This document shows, one piece after another, positions 10,915-21,339 of a DNA stretch of 64,000 bases (position 1 is its first letter; every line of letters starts with the position of its first letter). The DNA is from Tanypteryx hageni. Lineage: Eukaryota; Arthropoda; Insecta; Odonata; Petaluridae. The stretch is from NCBI GenBank assembly GCA_028673005.1, contig CM054116.1, positions 77,326,572-77,390,571 of the forward strand. Reading direction: 5' to 3'. Both the position numbers and the translations under genes were made by a program. Under the pieces are notes generated by a model, which was not told where the DNA came from, did not search any database, and saw only the letters and a list, made by a program, of their open reading frames with translations.

Positions 10915-12308
10915 CAGCGGTTTTCAACCTTTTTCGGTAATTTACCCCTTGTTAATTTTCAACATTGTCGTGTACCCCCTCCTCCAACCAACCCCCTCTT
11001 CCTACTTGCATTTTATGACCATGGTTTTCTTATATAACAAAATAACTATTATGATATTTAATGAAATATTATATTCTACTGCCTTTTCAAAAATCACTCT
11101 TGTAATTTATAAGACGATTTATTTATTTATTTACCATATCTATCGAACTATAAGACACTTCGGACTATACGAGGCACCAAAACTATGAATTTAAAAATTT
11201 AGGAAACAGATTCTCATTGTTTTTTTACGTTTTCTTATATATAAAATCAAAAATGAAGCACTACAGAACAGCAATGCAGCACAAAATTTCAATTGTTCTT
11301 ACTCCTCATAAAAAACTCAAAAAGTCTCATTACTGCTGTCACACTCAATAATATGTATGCAATTTGCAGTTGAGGTTTTCACTTTGTAGAATTACAATGT
11401 TGAAGAAGTAGCACTAAAACTTTGTCAGATAAATTTTGTCTAAATCAAGTCTTGCACGGGTGATTTCAACGTGATTCGCATCATCATCTGAAGATAATGT
11501 AAATTGTGCCGACGCTGATCATGCAATTTTTATATTTGATGGGGTAGATTTAGTGGGGTTTTGGTATTATTTCCTAAGCACTTCTGTTATGATTTAAATT
11601 TCACAATCCTCAAATAGCGCGCCAAATTCACTGCCTTCAATTGCCTTGCTAATACTACGTTTCCTAAAAAACTAACAAAACAGGGGGAATAATAATCTAC
11701 AATTTGTAAGGCTAAACAATCAACGCGCAGTTATGCATGAGACGTAAAAAGTTACATTATAGTCAACTGCTTCAGCCGTTACTTCGTTTTACCAAGTTAC
11801 ATTATTTTTTTAATTACCTACATTTATTGCGATTTTTGCACCTGTTTTCCAAACAATCTTCTCGATGCGCGGTCGAATTTTGGTCACTCCAAGGATGAGA
11901 TCGTGTTCGGAGGTCAGACGATTGTGGTTCCGTGTCTTTATTGCTGTCAAAGTTGAGAATCCTATCTCAGCATTGGTCAACCCCTCAAGATATTTAATTG
12001 AATTCCACCCGTCAGGTCGAAGGACAATTAAATAAATCAGCGATTTATGCCCCCTTTTCTCGTTTTCATCACCCTACCCCTTGCCTACAATGTTCAAATT
12101 TTGTATACTAAGAATGTCCTGTGTACTGATACTCACTCACTCACAACCCATTTTAAGCAAATTTTTCTACTCTCCCCTCCTCTCCCAAAAAATTCCTCAG
12201 GTCTGCATCGACGCATTGTTGGCACTTTCAGCACCCTTGTCACTCTGTACCCCTTGGAAGAAATTTTGTGCCCCCAGGGGTACATGTACCCCAGGTTGAG
12301 AACTGTTG
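10915..12308. mobile_element. hAT element (1.39 kb) with TSD and internal transposase remnant
   Basis: The left terminus is CAGCGGTTTTCAACCT and the right terminus is the inverse-like AGGTTGAGAACTGTTG. Subterminal blocks rich in TACCCC and GTACCCC face each other at the two ends. The flanking octamers are ATCTAGTT (10907-10914) and ATCTAGGT (12309-12316), matching at 7 of 8 positions, as expected for an aged hAT target-site duplication. At about 1.4 kb it is too short for a full hAT transposase gene. A minus-strand remnant of the C-terminal dimerisation region is readable at 11816-11994. It is intronic in the minus-strand gene. Confidence 0.85.
11816..11994 (-). pseudogene. hAT transposase C-terminal fragment (ZBED5/SCAND3-like)
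   Basis: Read on the minus strand, this stretch stays open for about 59 codons and contains NAEIGFSTLTAIKTR, then NHNRL, then a KIRPRIEKIV segment. This is the pattern of the conserved hAT C-terminal dimerisation region in the ZBED5/SCAND3/FAM200 group, where a CEAGFS-type motif precedes NRL and IRPRI. The initial Cys is replaced by Asn here. It sits inside the hAT element 10915-12308, in keeping with that element being a deletion derivative of an autonomous copy. No upstream transposase portion or catalytic region is readable. Confidence 0.75.
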
Positions 12309-12693
12309 ATCTAGGTAACGCAGGTTTATTATCTCAGTCATAAAGATTGTGGTGGTCAAGGTGAAATCTTTCTGGTTCGTTATAGGGATGCGCTTGTGTC
12401 GGAGTGGCCTATGAATACTACATTGGCGCTAAAAATAAATATTCATACAGTATAATAATGATTTATTTAAATAGAATGAAATATATGCGGTCCTTCGAAG
12501 AGCTAAAAGAAAACGAAACGCAATATAAATAATTATGAATGTGATCACTGAATTGATGAATGACAGTGTTAGGTGAAGGCAGGGTTTGGTTATTTTGTTT
12601 ATCATTTAAATTAATTTTATTATGTGAAATTAGTTCAATTGAATTAACACTTTTAGCGATATATCATTATGAATTGTAAATCATTAGGTTACT

Positions 12694-13014
12694 CAGTGGT
12701 GCCCAACCTACGGCCCGCGAAGGGTTTTTCTGTGGCCCGCGAGGGTATGATGAAAAAACTTTCAAAAAAATTTAACACACAAATTCATACATTTTATGAA
12801 CATTTTTATAATAAAACTTTTAATACTGAAATGTTAGCCATAAAAACCTTATTTAGACTTGGTTTTCACTTATATGGCTCCTTTGAACATATAGATAACT
12901 TTCGATTTAATCTCTAATCCGGCCCGCCGAAGAATTGACAACTTCCAATGCGGCCCGGCGAAGGATTTGCAAACAGCGATGCGGCCCGCCAGTAAATAAG
13001 ATTGGGCACCCATC
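12694..13014. mobile_element. Non-autonomous hAT element with GGCCCGC subterminal repeats
   Basis: The left end starts CAGTGGTGCCCAACC. The right end has the inverse GGGCACC followed by diverged bases. Subterminal GCGGCCCGC/CGGCCCGCGA motifs occur twice at the left and three times at the right. The flanks share GTTAC, a poor remnant of a target duplication, so the exact right boundary is uncertain by a few bases. It shares its subterminal architecture with the element at 49465-49805, so the two are probably one family. An AT-rich ORF within it looks accidental. Confidence 0.75.
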
Positions 13015-14068
13015 AGTTACGATGGTTTTAAAGGTTGATATTTATTTTTTTACAAAATATTTATTATCAGTTTTAGACAATTTTTCCTAATTTTTCCACC
13101 AAGTCAATTTTATATAATTATTTACTGGAAATAATCAACTTGAATTTATCATGATAAATTGTTAGGAAATTTTCTTTTCTTTTACACAGAGTAATCAAAT
13201 CAAGTAAACTTTAGATACATTAATTAAAATTTAACATCTTCTAAATCAATGTAGTGCAAGTCAAAATCCATTATATGATTAAACAACTGCGAAAATTTCC
13301 ATCATTTTAATTATATTTCTACACAATCTGGGCTAACAGGTAAACGATTAAGCTCTGATTGCATTTACTTGTAATGAATACATTACAATTAAAAACTTCT
13401 CTTAAGGTTTTTCTTATTTTTTATCATTAAAGTTTGATAACTTTACTTTTTCAAAAAATCTAAATGGAGAGAAGATATACTGTTAAAATTTATTTAATTG
13501 ACTTGTATTAGGTTATATAAGGTATACCTGCTACTATCAATGATTGATTCCTTTTCTAGTTTTTTAATTAGCATAAACTCATAAAGTAAATAAGGGGAAT
13601 TTAATTAAAATGCGAATAGTTACAGAAATGATCTCAAAAACAGATACATGCTTTATTTTTTCAGCTCTACCAATACTTGACGTGCTTTAATACTAATATG
13701 GAAATATTGCCTTCACAAAAGCTACATATTATAGACGTCATAAATGCCCTCCGACCAAGTATTAATAACCCTAGCTCTTAAACTATAGACCTCAATAAGT
13801 AACATGTTAGCGATATGTCATTGCCTCCTGTAAGATTTATTTTCGCCAAGATTATCATCAACCTCGCATGCGGAGAAGAATTTTACTGCTTACATGACGA
13901 GAAATGCCTCTAAACTTTTTTCAAAATCTAAAAACAATCTTCTCATTCGCAAATCAGTTTCTATTTCAAACATCTTGCAAAACGCCTAGCGTACAACCAA
14001 TGAGTAATTCGATAATTAGGTTTTTCAAGAACCATATTCTCTTTTTACCTGCAGGCATGTGGACTCAC

Positions 14069-14218
14069 CCTGCCTTTCGGCCTCTGCCTCGGCCTGATCT
14101 TTCTGCCGTCTGTTCCTCTGTTTCCCATGTCCATCCTCCTCTCCTGGTCCTCCTGTTTCCTTATCACCGCCTCCACGTCGTCCGGCTTCTTGAATCGCTT
14201 TTTTCTAGCTGTTTCGCC
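14069..14218 (-). CDS. Exon of unrecognised charged-protein gene (Arg/Lys-rich)
   Basis: This exon is 150 bases, 50 codons, phase 0 at both ends. The minus-strand acceptor is TCTTTAAAG before GGCGAAACA and the donor is GGCAGG before GTGAGT. The peptide begins GETARKKRFKKPDDVEAV, continues with a helix-prone IRKQEDQERRMDM, and ends in a basic stretch including RPRQRPKGR. Basic clusters at both ends could serve nuclear localisation or nucleic-acid or phosphate binding; this is inference. The preceding exon (22523-22383) ends ...NPRVALIK in phase 0. Its GC content is far above the surrounding intron. Confidence 0.75.
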
Positions 14219-14468
14219 CTTTAAAGACACAACCAAATCATTCTTATAATGGAAATTGAGTACAACGTTTCTGGGGCGACTCGACATAATGTAACTCAAT
14301 TTTGCGATTATAAAGCAAAAACAAACATCGTTAAAATTTTTAAAATTCGTCAGCTGCGCAATGCCTAAATTTTTCTGTACTGTTGTTTGTTCGCATGATG
14401 AGTATTAGACTAACGGGGAATTATATGTGTATGTTCGCGATGCTATTACTAAAAGCTATACTCTATTC

Positions 14469-14545
14469 CAGTGGTTCCCAATCTCGGGTAGCGACCCAAA
14501 TCAGGAGGTCTTTAAGAGGGTCGCGGAGGGTCACCAGAAGAAAAC
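14469..14545. mobile_element. Solo hAT-like terminus
   Basis: The sequence begins CAGTGGTTCCCAATCTCGGG, typical of a hAT left end of the CAGTGGTTCCCAA type. It is followed by short GGTCGCG repeats. I find no matching inverse GGGAACCACTG in the next 2 kb, so only one end, or a deleted copy, remains. Confidence 0.5.
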
Positions 14546-14668
14546 TTTCCCGACAGTTTGTATCTATCTATATTATTAAAACACTGCCTAACCTTTATGT
14601 CAAGGAACATGCTTAGCAGCCGATGCAAGTCATTCTGGCCTTTTCAAGCTTTTAGCAATTAGTCTTGG

Positions 14669-14686
14669 GGTATCATGTATGATACC
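14669..14686. promoter_or_regulatory. 18-bp palindrome left of piggyBac relic
   Basis: GGTATCATGTATGATACC is a near-perfect palindrome differing at one base from the copies at 15011-15028 and 16328-16345. It probably represents a terminal or subterminal protein-binding repeat of the piggyBac-type element. That role is an inference from position only. Confidence 0.5.
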
Positions 14687-15010
14687 TCCGTACTTTATTT
14701 TTCCTCGAGCTATTTTCCTGCCTAAACTTACGACGGCCGGCGGTATCATATACTTTACGCTCTGTGACATAGATTAGTCACCTGTTTTTGTGTACGCCTT
14801 CTCTCACTAGATGACAGTAGCTGCATGAAAACAAAAGATCCTCCGTAACTCAACATGGCAAGACGAAGTACAAGTAATTATCATCTAATAATAATTTGAT
14901 TATCTTCAAATATATTTGTAATATGTCATTTTAAAGTTTGAGAAGTAATATATAAGTAAAAATTATGCTGAAAAGCATTACTTTTCGTAATGTCGCAGTT
15001 ATTTATACGA

Positions 15011-15028
15011 GGTATCATATATGATACC
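15011..15028. promoter_or_regulatory. 18-bp perfect palindrome upstream of piggyBac relic
   Basis: GGTATCATATATGATACC is a perfect 18-base palindrome, identical to the copy at 16328-16345 and about 230 bases upstream of the first readable transposase codons. A transposase or host-factor binding site is plausible but unproven. Confidence 0.5.
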
Positions 15029-15239
15029 CTCTGGCTGAACCGCTGATTTCTATGCATTATTCATTTTTTGATGATATTATTTTCTCATGAGTTTCATGAT
15101 GTACATTATGACTATAATGTTTAAAATTTATTTTATTCGATTTATTGTTGCTATTTTACTATAATTGATCACTAAATTGAAATGCTTAATATGGAGAAAG
15201 TGTGGTTTTATTTTACATTTCATCAATTTCAGGTAGTGA

Positions 15240-16222
15240 AATAGACATGAAGAGGAGAAAAGGAATTATATTACCTGAAAAGACACCTCTTCCTGATAAA
15301 ATTGACATATGAGGAAGAGCGCTCCTGAAACTCGCCGATTCATTACCAGCCACTTCATCTCTCTACATGGATAGATATTTTACTTCTCTACAACTGCTGA
15401 AGAGCATGCTTTACCACAGAAATAATCTGGGCAGTGGTACAATTATGATAAACCGTTTACCACGGGCCATCGAGTTCAAGCGAGATGTGATTATGAGGAA
15501 ACAACCAAGGGGTGCTCATGATCAAGTAGTTAGCAGTGATGATAAGCTTGCCATAGTCAAATGGTTTGACAACAAACCAATTTATATGGCACCGACCGAA
15601 TATGGAGTGGAGCCTATTGAAACATGTAGACGTTGGTCCAAAAAAGACGGTGATTACATCGAGGTTCCACGACCTCATGTTGTGAAAAAATATAACTGTA
15701 ACAAGGGTGGGGTTGATCTGCTAGATAGGGTTCTGGGAAAATACGCAATGAAGGGCCGCACGAAGAAATGGACCGTTAGAGTGATGCACCACTTTGTAGA
15801 TTTTGCCATAGTTGCATCATGGCTGCAGTATCGCCAGGTTGCTCTGGAAAATTGATGGCCTAAAAAAGAGATATTTTCCTACTTCTCCTTCAACTTGGAC
15901 ATAGCAGAGAATTTTTTCTTCTTCGAGGAAGAGGCCCATCATGCAGATGAGCAAGAAGAGGAAGAAGATAATGATTTTACCCAAGAAAGGAAGCGGCCTA
16001 GTGTACCAATACCCTTGTTATCCATTAAATCCAGGGTTGTACAGGCCTTGCACATACCACAAATGATGTACAAAGAGCAAAAAAAGCAGATCCAAGTGTC
16101 GAATTCCAGGATGTAAGGGATTGACTTTTGTACGTTGCAGCACATGCAAAGTTTTTCTTTGTTTCACATCGGCCCGCAATTGCTTTATGGAATTTCACAA
16201 AAATAATATTAGAGCAATGTAA
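15240..16222 (+). pseudogene. piggyBac-family transposase pseudogene (C-terminal half)
   Basis: From about 15325 the plus strand encodes the C-terminal half of a piggyBac (DDE_Tnp_1_7/PGBD) transposase. Landmarks are LKLADSLP, MDRYFTSLQLLKSML, KWFDNKPIYM, RRWSKKDGDYIEVPRPH, YNCNKGGVDLLDR and KKWTVRVMHHFVDFAI. The N-terminal 250-300 residues are missing. There is a TGA at 15310-15312, another at 15853-15855, and a frameshift near 16092. After the frameshift a cysteine-rich tail is readable (CRIPGC, RCSTC and a final CF..FH), matching the family's C-terminal zinc-binding domain. Reading frames are otherwise well conserved, so the inactivation is moderately recent. It cannot make active transposase. 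It lies antisense within an intron of the minus-strand gene. Confidence 0.9.
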
Positions 16223-16327
16223 CTGTAACATAATTAATAATTTGTATTCAAATTAACCATAATTTTTATAAAATAATAAAATTAAATAAATATCTAAGCT
16301 GCTATAATTTAGTTGATTGAGCCCCAA

Positions 16328-16345
16328 GGTATCATATATGATACC
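16328..16345. promoter_or_regulatory. 18-bp perfect palindrome right of piggyBac relic
   Basis: GGTATCATATATGATACC occurs about 105 bases after the end of the transposase reading frame. It is preceded by GCCCCAA, whereas the copy at 14669 is preceded by CTTGGG, the complementary word. This suggests these sites belong to the element's two ends. Confidence 0.5.
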
Positions 16346-17619
16346 TACTGTAAAGAATGTTGTACATATTTAAAAAAATATTGAGTGTTGACATTTCTTT
16401 ACTTTGGTCGAAAGCTCTCCATTAAACAACCTTTTCATGAAAAAACTACGAAATCTGACTTCGGCATTGCGAAAATGGATGGGGAAAAGCGGGAATAATT
16501 TCTCTCCGTACACCCGCTAACATGGTAGGATTCGATTTAAATCGATTAATGTCGATAAACATCGAATTTAAAAAAAAATTAGATTCGACAACAATGAATT
16601 GTCGATAAGTGTTGATTTTCACCTCTACATTTTCTACAATATCTATGCGTCATGATTTGAAAATTTTATTACCCGCTCTCAAACTTAACATATTTTACCA
16701 CCAAACATCCAAAACGGTAGAGAGAGTGTATTTTTCATACCAACCGGCCACACAACATTCGGAATTTGCCTTCTAATGTCGCTTATGCCACTCTTTAGAG
16801 CACATACTGAGCTGCCGTGGTGACCAAAGGTAAAGGACAATATAATACGATCGGTTTACTGCGCTCTTTCGCTACCCTCGGCCGATAATCCATACGAACT
16901 TTGTACTCCATTTAAAAGTCGGGGGACGTCTATTGCGTTCTCTGCGCGACATTATCTGCCGACCTCCTCCAAGAGGCGAAATGAAAGGTTCCCCCGGACT
17001 GAAAAATGAGTACCGATCGTCAAATGCCCTTATGGCATTTTATAAAGCATCCTATCATAAAATTTGGATAATCCATCTGATAATGTCCCCCGCGCTTAGT
17101 TTATTTGCATTGCTGTCGAAGGAGTATCTTTCCATATACGCACTCCGTTTTTTCCGCATTCATAGTCGCTTATTACTAAAAAATGAGATATTTTTCATAA
17201 AAATATTCATTCATACATTAGGTTGTGCATTATACTCACGTAACATTAATTTCTCACTAATGATCACGATATTGTGAATAGGGGGCGCGAATTAACGAGT
17301 AGAACATACTTTCTGATTTATTACGAAAAATTAACTGTTTCAGGTTGTTGGCCGAAGTCAACAACAACTCATTAGCCAAAATATAGATAACAACAAACAA
17401 AGCAGAATAAAGGAAGCCTTCTTTTAGTTAAATTTAATTAGAAGTAATTCAATTTATAACACTAGATGAAAATTGATTAAATGTATTGAAAATACGTCGA
17501 TATTAGATATCGCTTTTTAAGAAATATAAACGTCGATATTTGTGTGTATTTCTAGTTAAACAACCTCTTGGATTATTTTAGCCAAAATATAAACGCCGAA
17601 AATTAAAATGCCCAATTAA

Positions 17620-17935
17620 ATGTATAAAAATAAACGATGTACGTCTTTGATTTTTAAGAAAAATGAACAATGGCAGTGGTCCCTTTTTAAGAAATATTAA
17701 CGCAGAAAATTACCAAGCCTAGTAAAATGTATTCAAGTAAACGACGATATTGGTCGCCGAGGTTTAGGAAAAATAAACGGCGATTTTTAAGAAAAATAAA
17801 CGTTGAAAACTACCAAGCCTATAGTAGTAGTAATTTTATACGTCGATATTCGTCAAAAATCTCTCGGGAAAATAAACGTCGATTTAAATCGCCGATTAAA
17901 AAAATAAGCGTAGAATTCTACCAAGCCTAGTTTTA
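17620..17935. repeat. Degenerate tandem repeat, about 100-bp period
   Basis: The phrase ACCAAGCCTA recurs near 17712, 17812 and 17920. Each occurrence is preceded by a GAAAA-TTACC or similar word and by AAATAAACG(T/G)CGAT motifs. The result is roughly three diverged units of 100-107 bases. The open frame across it is a by-product of the repeat and shows no protein similarity. Confidence 0.65.
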
Positions 17936-18252
17936 CTCTTTTCTCGATAACGGTCATGACAGAGATCGATCAAAATTGAGGTGCAGTAGCGTTACAATAG
18001 CAGTGCCCGCTCGCAGTGGTGTATTTATTGCTTTATTTCCGGTTCATCTCCATGACATATTAGAACCTCTTTTTTTAGTTTACTTTCCAGAATGGAAATA
18101 GGCTTATAGTTTTGTCGCTGTGTCTGTCCGTCTGTGTCTTTCCATCTCGCTTTTAACTTTTGAACCAATAGACCTATTTTCATGACACTAGGTGGAAATC
18201 TCCTGCTACTGGAGCCGAGCTCCCGAGAATAGTTTTTGTTGCGAATATTGAA

Positions 18253-18267
18253 AGTCCCGGGTTCGAT
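18253..18267 (+). other. Isolated tRNA-like B-box
   Basis: CCCGGGTTCGATTCC matches a Pol III B box. No convincing A box or cloverleaf is found at the right distance upstream, so I would not call a tRNA. It may be the remains of a SINE head. Confidence 0.3.
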
Positions 18268-18750
18268 TCCAGGAACTATAATTCCCATTTGATTTATATG
18301 AGAAATATGAAATCCATCGTGCAGGGTAATTTTCTCTTGCACATTAAAATATCTTAAAATTATAATATCGGAGCGGGATTTGTACTATTCTCTGAGGAAA
18401 TTAATGGAGATTCTAATTTTGCCGTAGAATGTTGCTTATCAGTCGTATTTCTTTGAATTTTGCGTAAATACTGCCATGTTTGCAGTTTTTATTACTCATT
18501 ACGAGAGTGTTGCCATGGCAGCGATTATTGTTGGACTTGGATTAGGTATGATCTAATAATAATAGAGAATTTTGTAATATGTCCGGATTTTGAACACCCG
18601 GATTTTGGACTTTGTACTCTGATAATGAATAACTAGCTTTACCCGCGCAGAGTATCTGCGCGCTAGTACTTTTTTGCTTAGTATCATAAATTTCTTTATA
18701 AATACAAATTTCGATCTATTGATTTGCTGATACAATAGTTAGAGAGTCAA

Positions 18751-18955
18751 ATGATCTCACCATCCCTCTCTCCCTCCCTCTGTCTCTCTTCCTTCCTCTC
18801 TCCCTCCCTCTCTATCTCCCTCCCTCCCTCTCTTTCCCACTCTCTCCCTCCCTCTCTCTCTCTCTCCATCTCTCTCCCTCTCTCTCTCCCTCTCTCTCTC
18901 CCTCCCTCTCTCTGCCTCTCTTTTCTCCCACCTCCCTCCTGTCACAATCCATAGC
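18751..18955. repeat. CT-rich microsatellite (CCCT/CTCT)n
   Basis: This is about 200 bases of CCCTCTCT-type repeat. Its flank at 18633-18665 (AACTAGCTTTACCCGCG and a GCGCAGAGTATCTGCGC hairpin) resembles, inverted, the flank of the GA tract at 43960-44325. Both may therefore belong to one dispersed element with a pyrimidine microsatellite core. Confidence 0.8.
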
Positions 18956-19800
18956 TCTCCCTCTTTTTCTCCGCCTTCTTCTTCATCTCTTTCCTCCCGT
19001 CCTTTTCTAATTCTTTATCCCAGATTTATCTTCAGATTTTACAATACAATGCTATTATCATGATACAAACATCTAATATGTTTCAATTCCAGCTGTATCA
19101 GCTGTGTTTAGCAATACAAAGCTCTTCTCATAGCTCGGCACCTCCAGCTTGCCACGCATTGCCGTAACGTTTTACATATTATAGATGAAATATTATTTTG
19201 AGAAGTATATTTACGACCGCTCTTTCTAAATACTTCATTTACATGGCTCAAAAACAATCAGTAACAGAATAAACATCTCTGGCCAAACAATAATCAATAA
19301 TTCACATTAAATATTTTATAAAGTGGGACTGTTGCGTTAGTTTTGGAATATTTGAAACGACTTTCAAAATAATTAATTTACCCATTCTTAATATACTTTA
19401 CTCTTAATCATCTTCTTTGCAACAAGTTGTGATTTTGTGTCTGACTACCAATGCTAAAGACGTGGGTTCGAATTTTGATGAGGATGCTTACGCTTGCGCC
19501 CATATTGCTGAAGATGATGAAAAGGATGTTCAGACAACCGTTTTATGACTGAATTTTGTAAAGAAAAAGCGTTTTAAGTTATAAATTCGTCACTATCGGT
19601 ATCTATGCATGCTTATCCCTGTCATAAAAAGTTAGAATCTCTTGTATTTACGAAAAAAAATAATTTTCCACTTTAACTGCTTCAGTAATTCTTCATATCA
19701 AGTTTTTACATGGTTTCATTCGTATTTTTCTCAAATGCTGTACATTAATTTTGAATTAGCGATATTTAATTATTATTTGTTTTAATTTTATTATATTAAA

Positions 19801-20574
19801 CTAGTAGTTGGTGCTTGCATTCTGCAAGCATTTCATCTCACTTTGAAAAAACATTCATTTTTTAGACAGACATTTCATCATTACCAATAGTCTTTTAATT
19901 CTAAATATTTAACCTCCGCAGCGATTTTCGTTTTTCCCACATGTAAAAATAATAGTTTAAAACAATCCCCAAATGTTGAAATTTTAAAAATTTTACACTG
20001 TCTTCAATATAAAGTACTAATGCTAAACATTTTAGCCAAATTTTAAAGTTGTAGCACTTCTAGAAGTAAAATAATATTTTTCTAATTGTTTAACTTTAAA
20101 TAATTTTTAACGGCCGCCGAAATTTATATATGGTGAAATTGAAATGTTTATTTGTGCAAATTCACTACTCTGTAAATAATTTGAAAATTTCAGCTTCCTA
20201 GCTCATCCTGTAATACCTAAACAGTTATCTATTTGTTTAAACTTTAAGAATTTTTAACTGCCAAACAAATTAAAATATCAAAATTTGTATAATCCCTATT
20301 TCGTTTTTTTTTAAGAATTCCACTTATAAAAAAAAATTTAGCTCCGTAGCACATTCGGAAATGCCTAAACCCTGAAAATTTGTTTAAACAATTGCGAATT
20401 TTTAGCGGCCGCAATGTTGCACTTTGTCATGATTTTCGTTTTTTCTAGTCGGTTTTGCACAAACTCCTACCTAAGAAAAAAATTTCGAATCTCCAGCATA
20501 TCTGGAAGTGCCTAAACATTAGTATCCTCCTATATGTTATATCCTCCTCTGTAAGAGTCGTCGATATATAATGA
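19801..20574 (-). mobile_element. Helitron-like element copy 1 (774 bp), tandem with copy 2
   Basis: Read on the minus strand, the element begins TCATTATATAT at 20574. It ends with the hairpin TGCTTGCAgaaTGCAAGCA, a short spacer and CTAG at 19801, followed by host T. 5' TC, a 3' stem-loop and a terminal CTRR inserted before T are the defining Helitron features. There is no Rep/helicase coding, so it is non-autonomous. It abuts copy 2 with no spacer: the CTAG of copy 2 is directly followed by the TC of copy 1. Confidence 0.85.
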
Positions 20575-21339
20575 CTAGTAGAAGGTGCTTGCACACTGCA
20601 AGCATTTGACATCTCACCTTGAAAAAACTTTCATTTTTCAGAGATATTTCATCATGGTAAATATTTCTTTGATTCAAAAGATTTCTCCCCGGGACCGATT
20701 TTCATTTTTTCCTTATGGAACAGTAATCGAGTAAAACAATCGCTAATTTTTAAAAAATTAAGAATATTATACATTTTCCACATTTAGTAAATTATTGTAA
20801 ACATTTTTGCCAAATTTTAAATTTATAGCACTTTTAGAAGTGAAATAACACTTATCTAATTGTTTAAATTTAAATAATTTTTAACGGCCGCAATAAGAAT
20901 TGCATGAATACGCTGAAATGTTTATTCCTTTAAATCGACTAAACTCTAAATAACTTTAAAATTTCAGCTCTCTAACTCGCCCCGTAGTATCTAAACATTT
21001 ACCTATTTGTTTAAACTTTAAGAATTTTTAATTGCCAAACAAATTAAAATATCAAAATTTGTATAATCCCTATTTCGTTCTTTTTAAGAATTCCACTTAT
21101 AAAAAAAAATTTAGCTCCGTAGCACATTCGGAAATACATAAACCTTGAAAATTTGTTTAAACAATTGCGAATTTTTAGCGGCCGCATTGTTGCACTTTTT
21201 CAACATTTTCGTTTTTTCTAGTCGGTTTTGCATTAAATACTAACTATGAAAAAAATTTCGAATCTACAGCTCATCTGGAAGTGCCTAAACATTAATATCC
21301 TCCTCCTCCTCCTCTGTAAGAAACGTCTATATATAATGA
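20575..21339 (-). mobile_element. Helitron-like element copy 2 (765 bp), tandem with copy 1
   Basis: On the minus strand it begins TCATTATATATAGACG at 21339, preceded by host A. It ends with the hairpin TGCTTGCAgtgTGCAAGCA, a spacer and CTAG at 20575. It aligns with copy 1 along its whole length with substitutions and small indels, including a GGA-repeat length difference near the 5' end. Host A before TC and host T after the CTAG of copy 1 mean the pair sits in one A/T target. Confidence 0.85.

Larger units (their letters stand above)
8619..14068 (-). other. Intron of the minus-strand gene (5.45 kb)
   Basis: It runs from the GTGAGT donor at 14068 to the acceptor ending at 8619. The first part, 8640-9330, is a GC- and pyrimidine-rich island with homopolymer T runs. 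Two hAT elements (10915-12308 and 12694-13014) occupy its middle. The rest is AT-rich with no gene seen. Confidence 0.65.

Noticed and set aside
15895..16116. Separate acidic protein gene after the piggyBac frame
   Set aside because: It is the same frame as the transposase after the TGA at 15853 and corresponds to the family's linker before the cysteine-rich tail.
18751..18955. 60-67 codon frames on both strands in the CT tract
   Set aside because: Repeats of Ser-Leu-Pro and Glu-Arg-Gly arise from the microsatellite itself.
19455..19480. tRNA-like B box GTGGGTTCGAATT
   Set aside because: No matching A box or acceptor-stem pairing found; probably chance or a SINE fragment too decayed to call.
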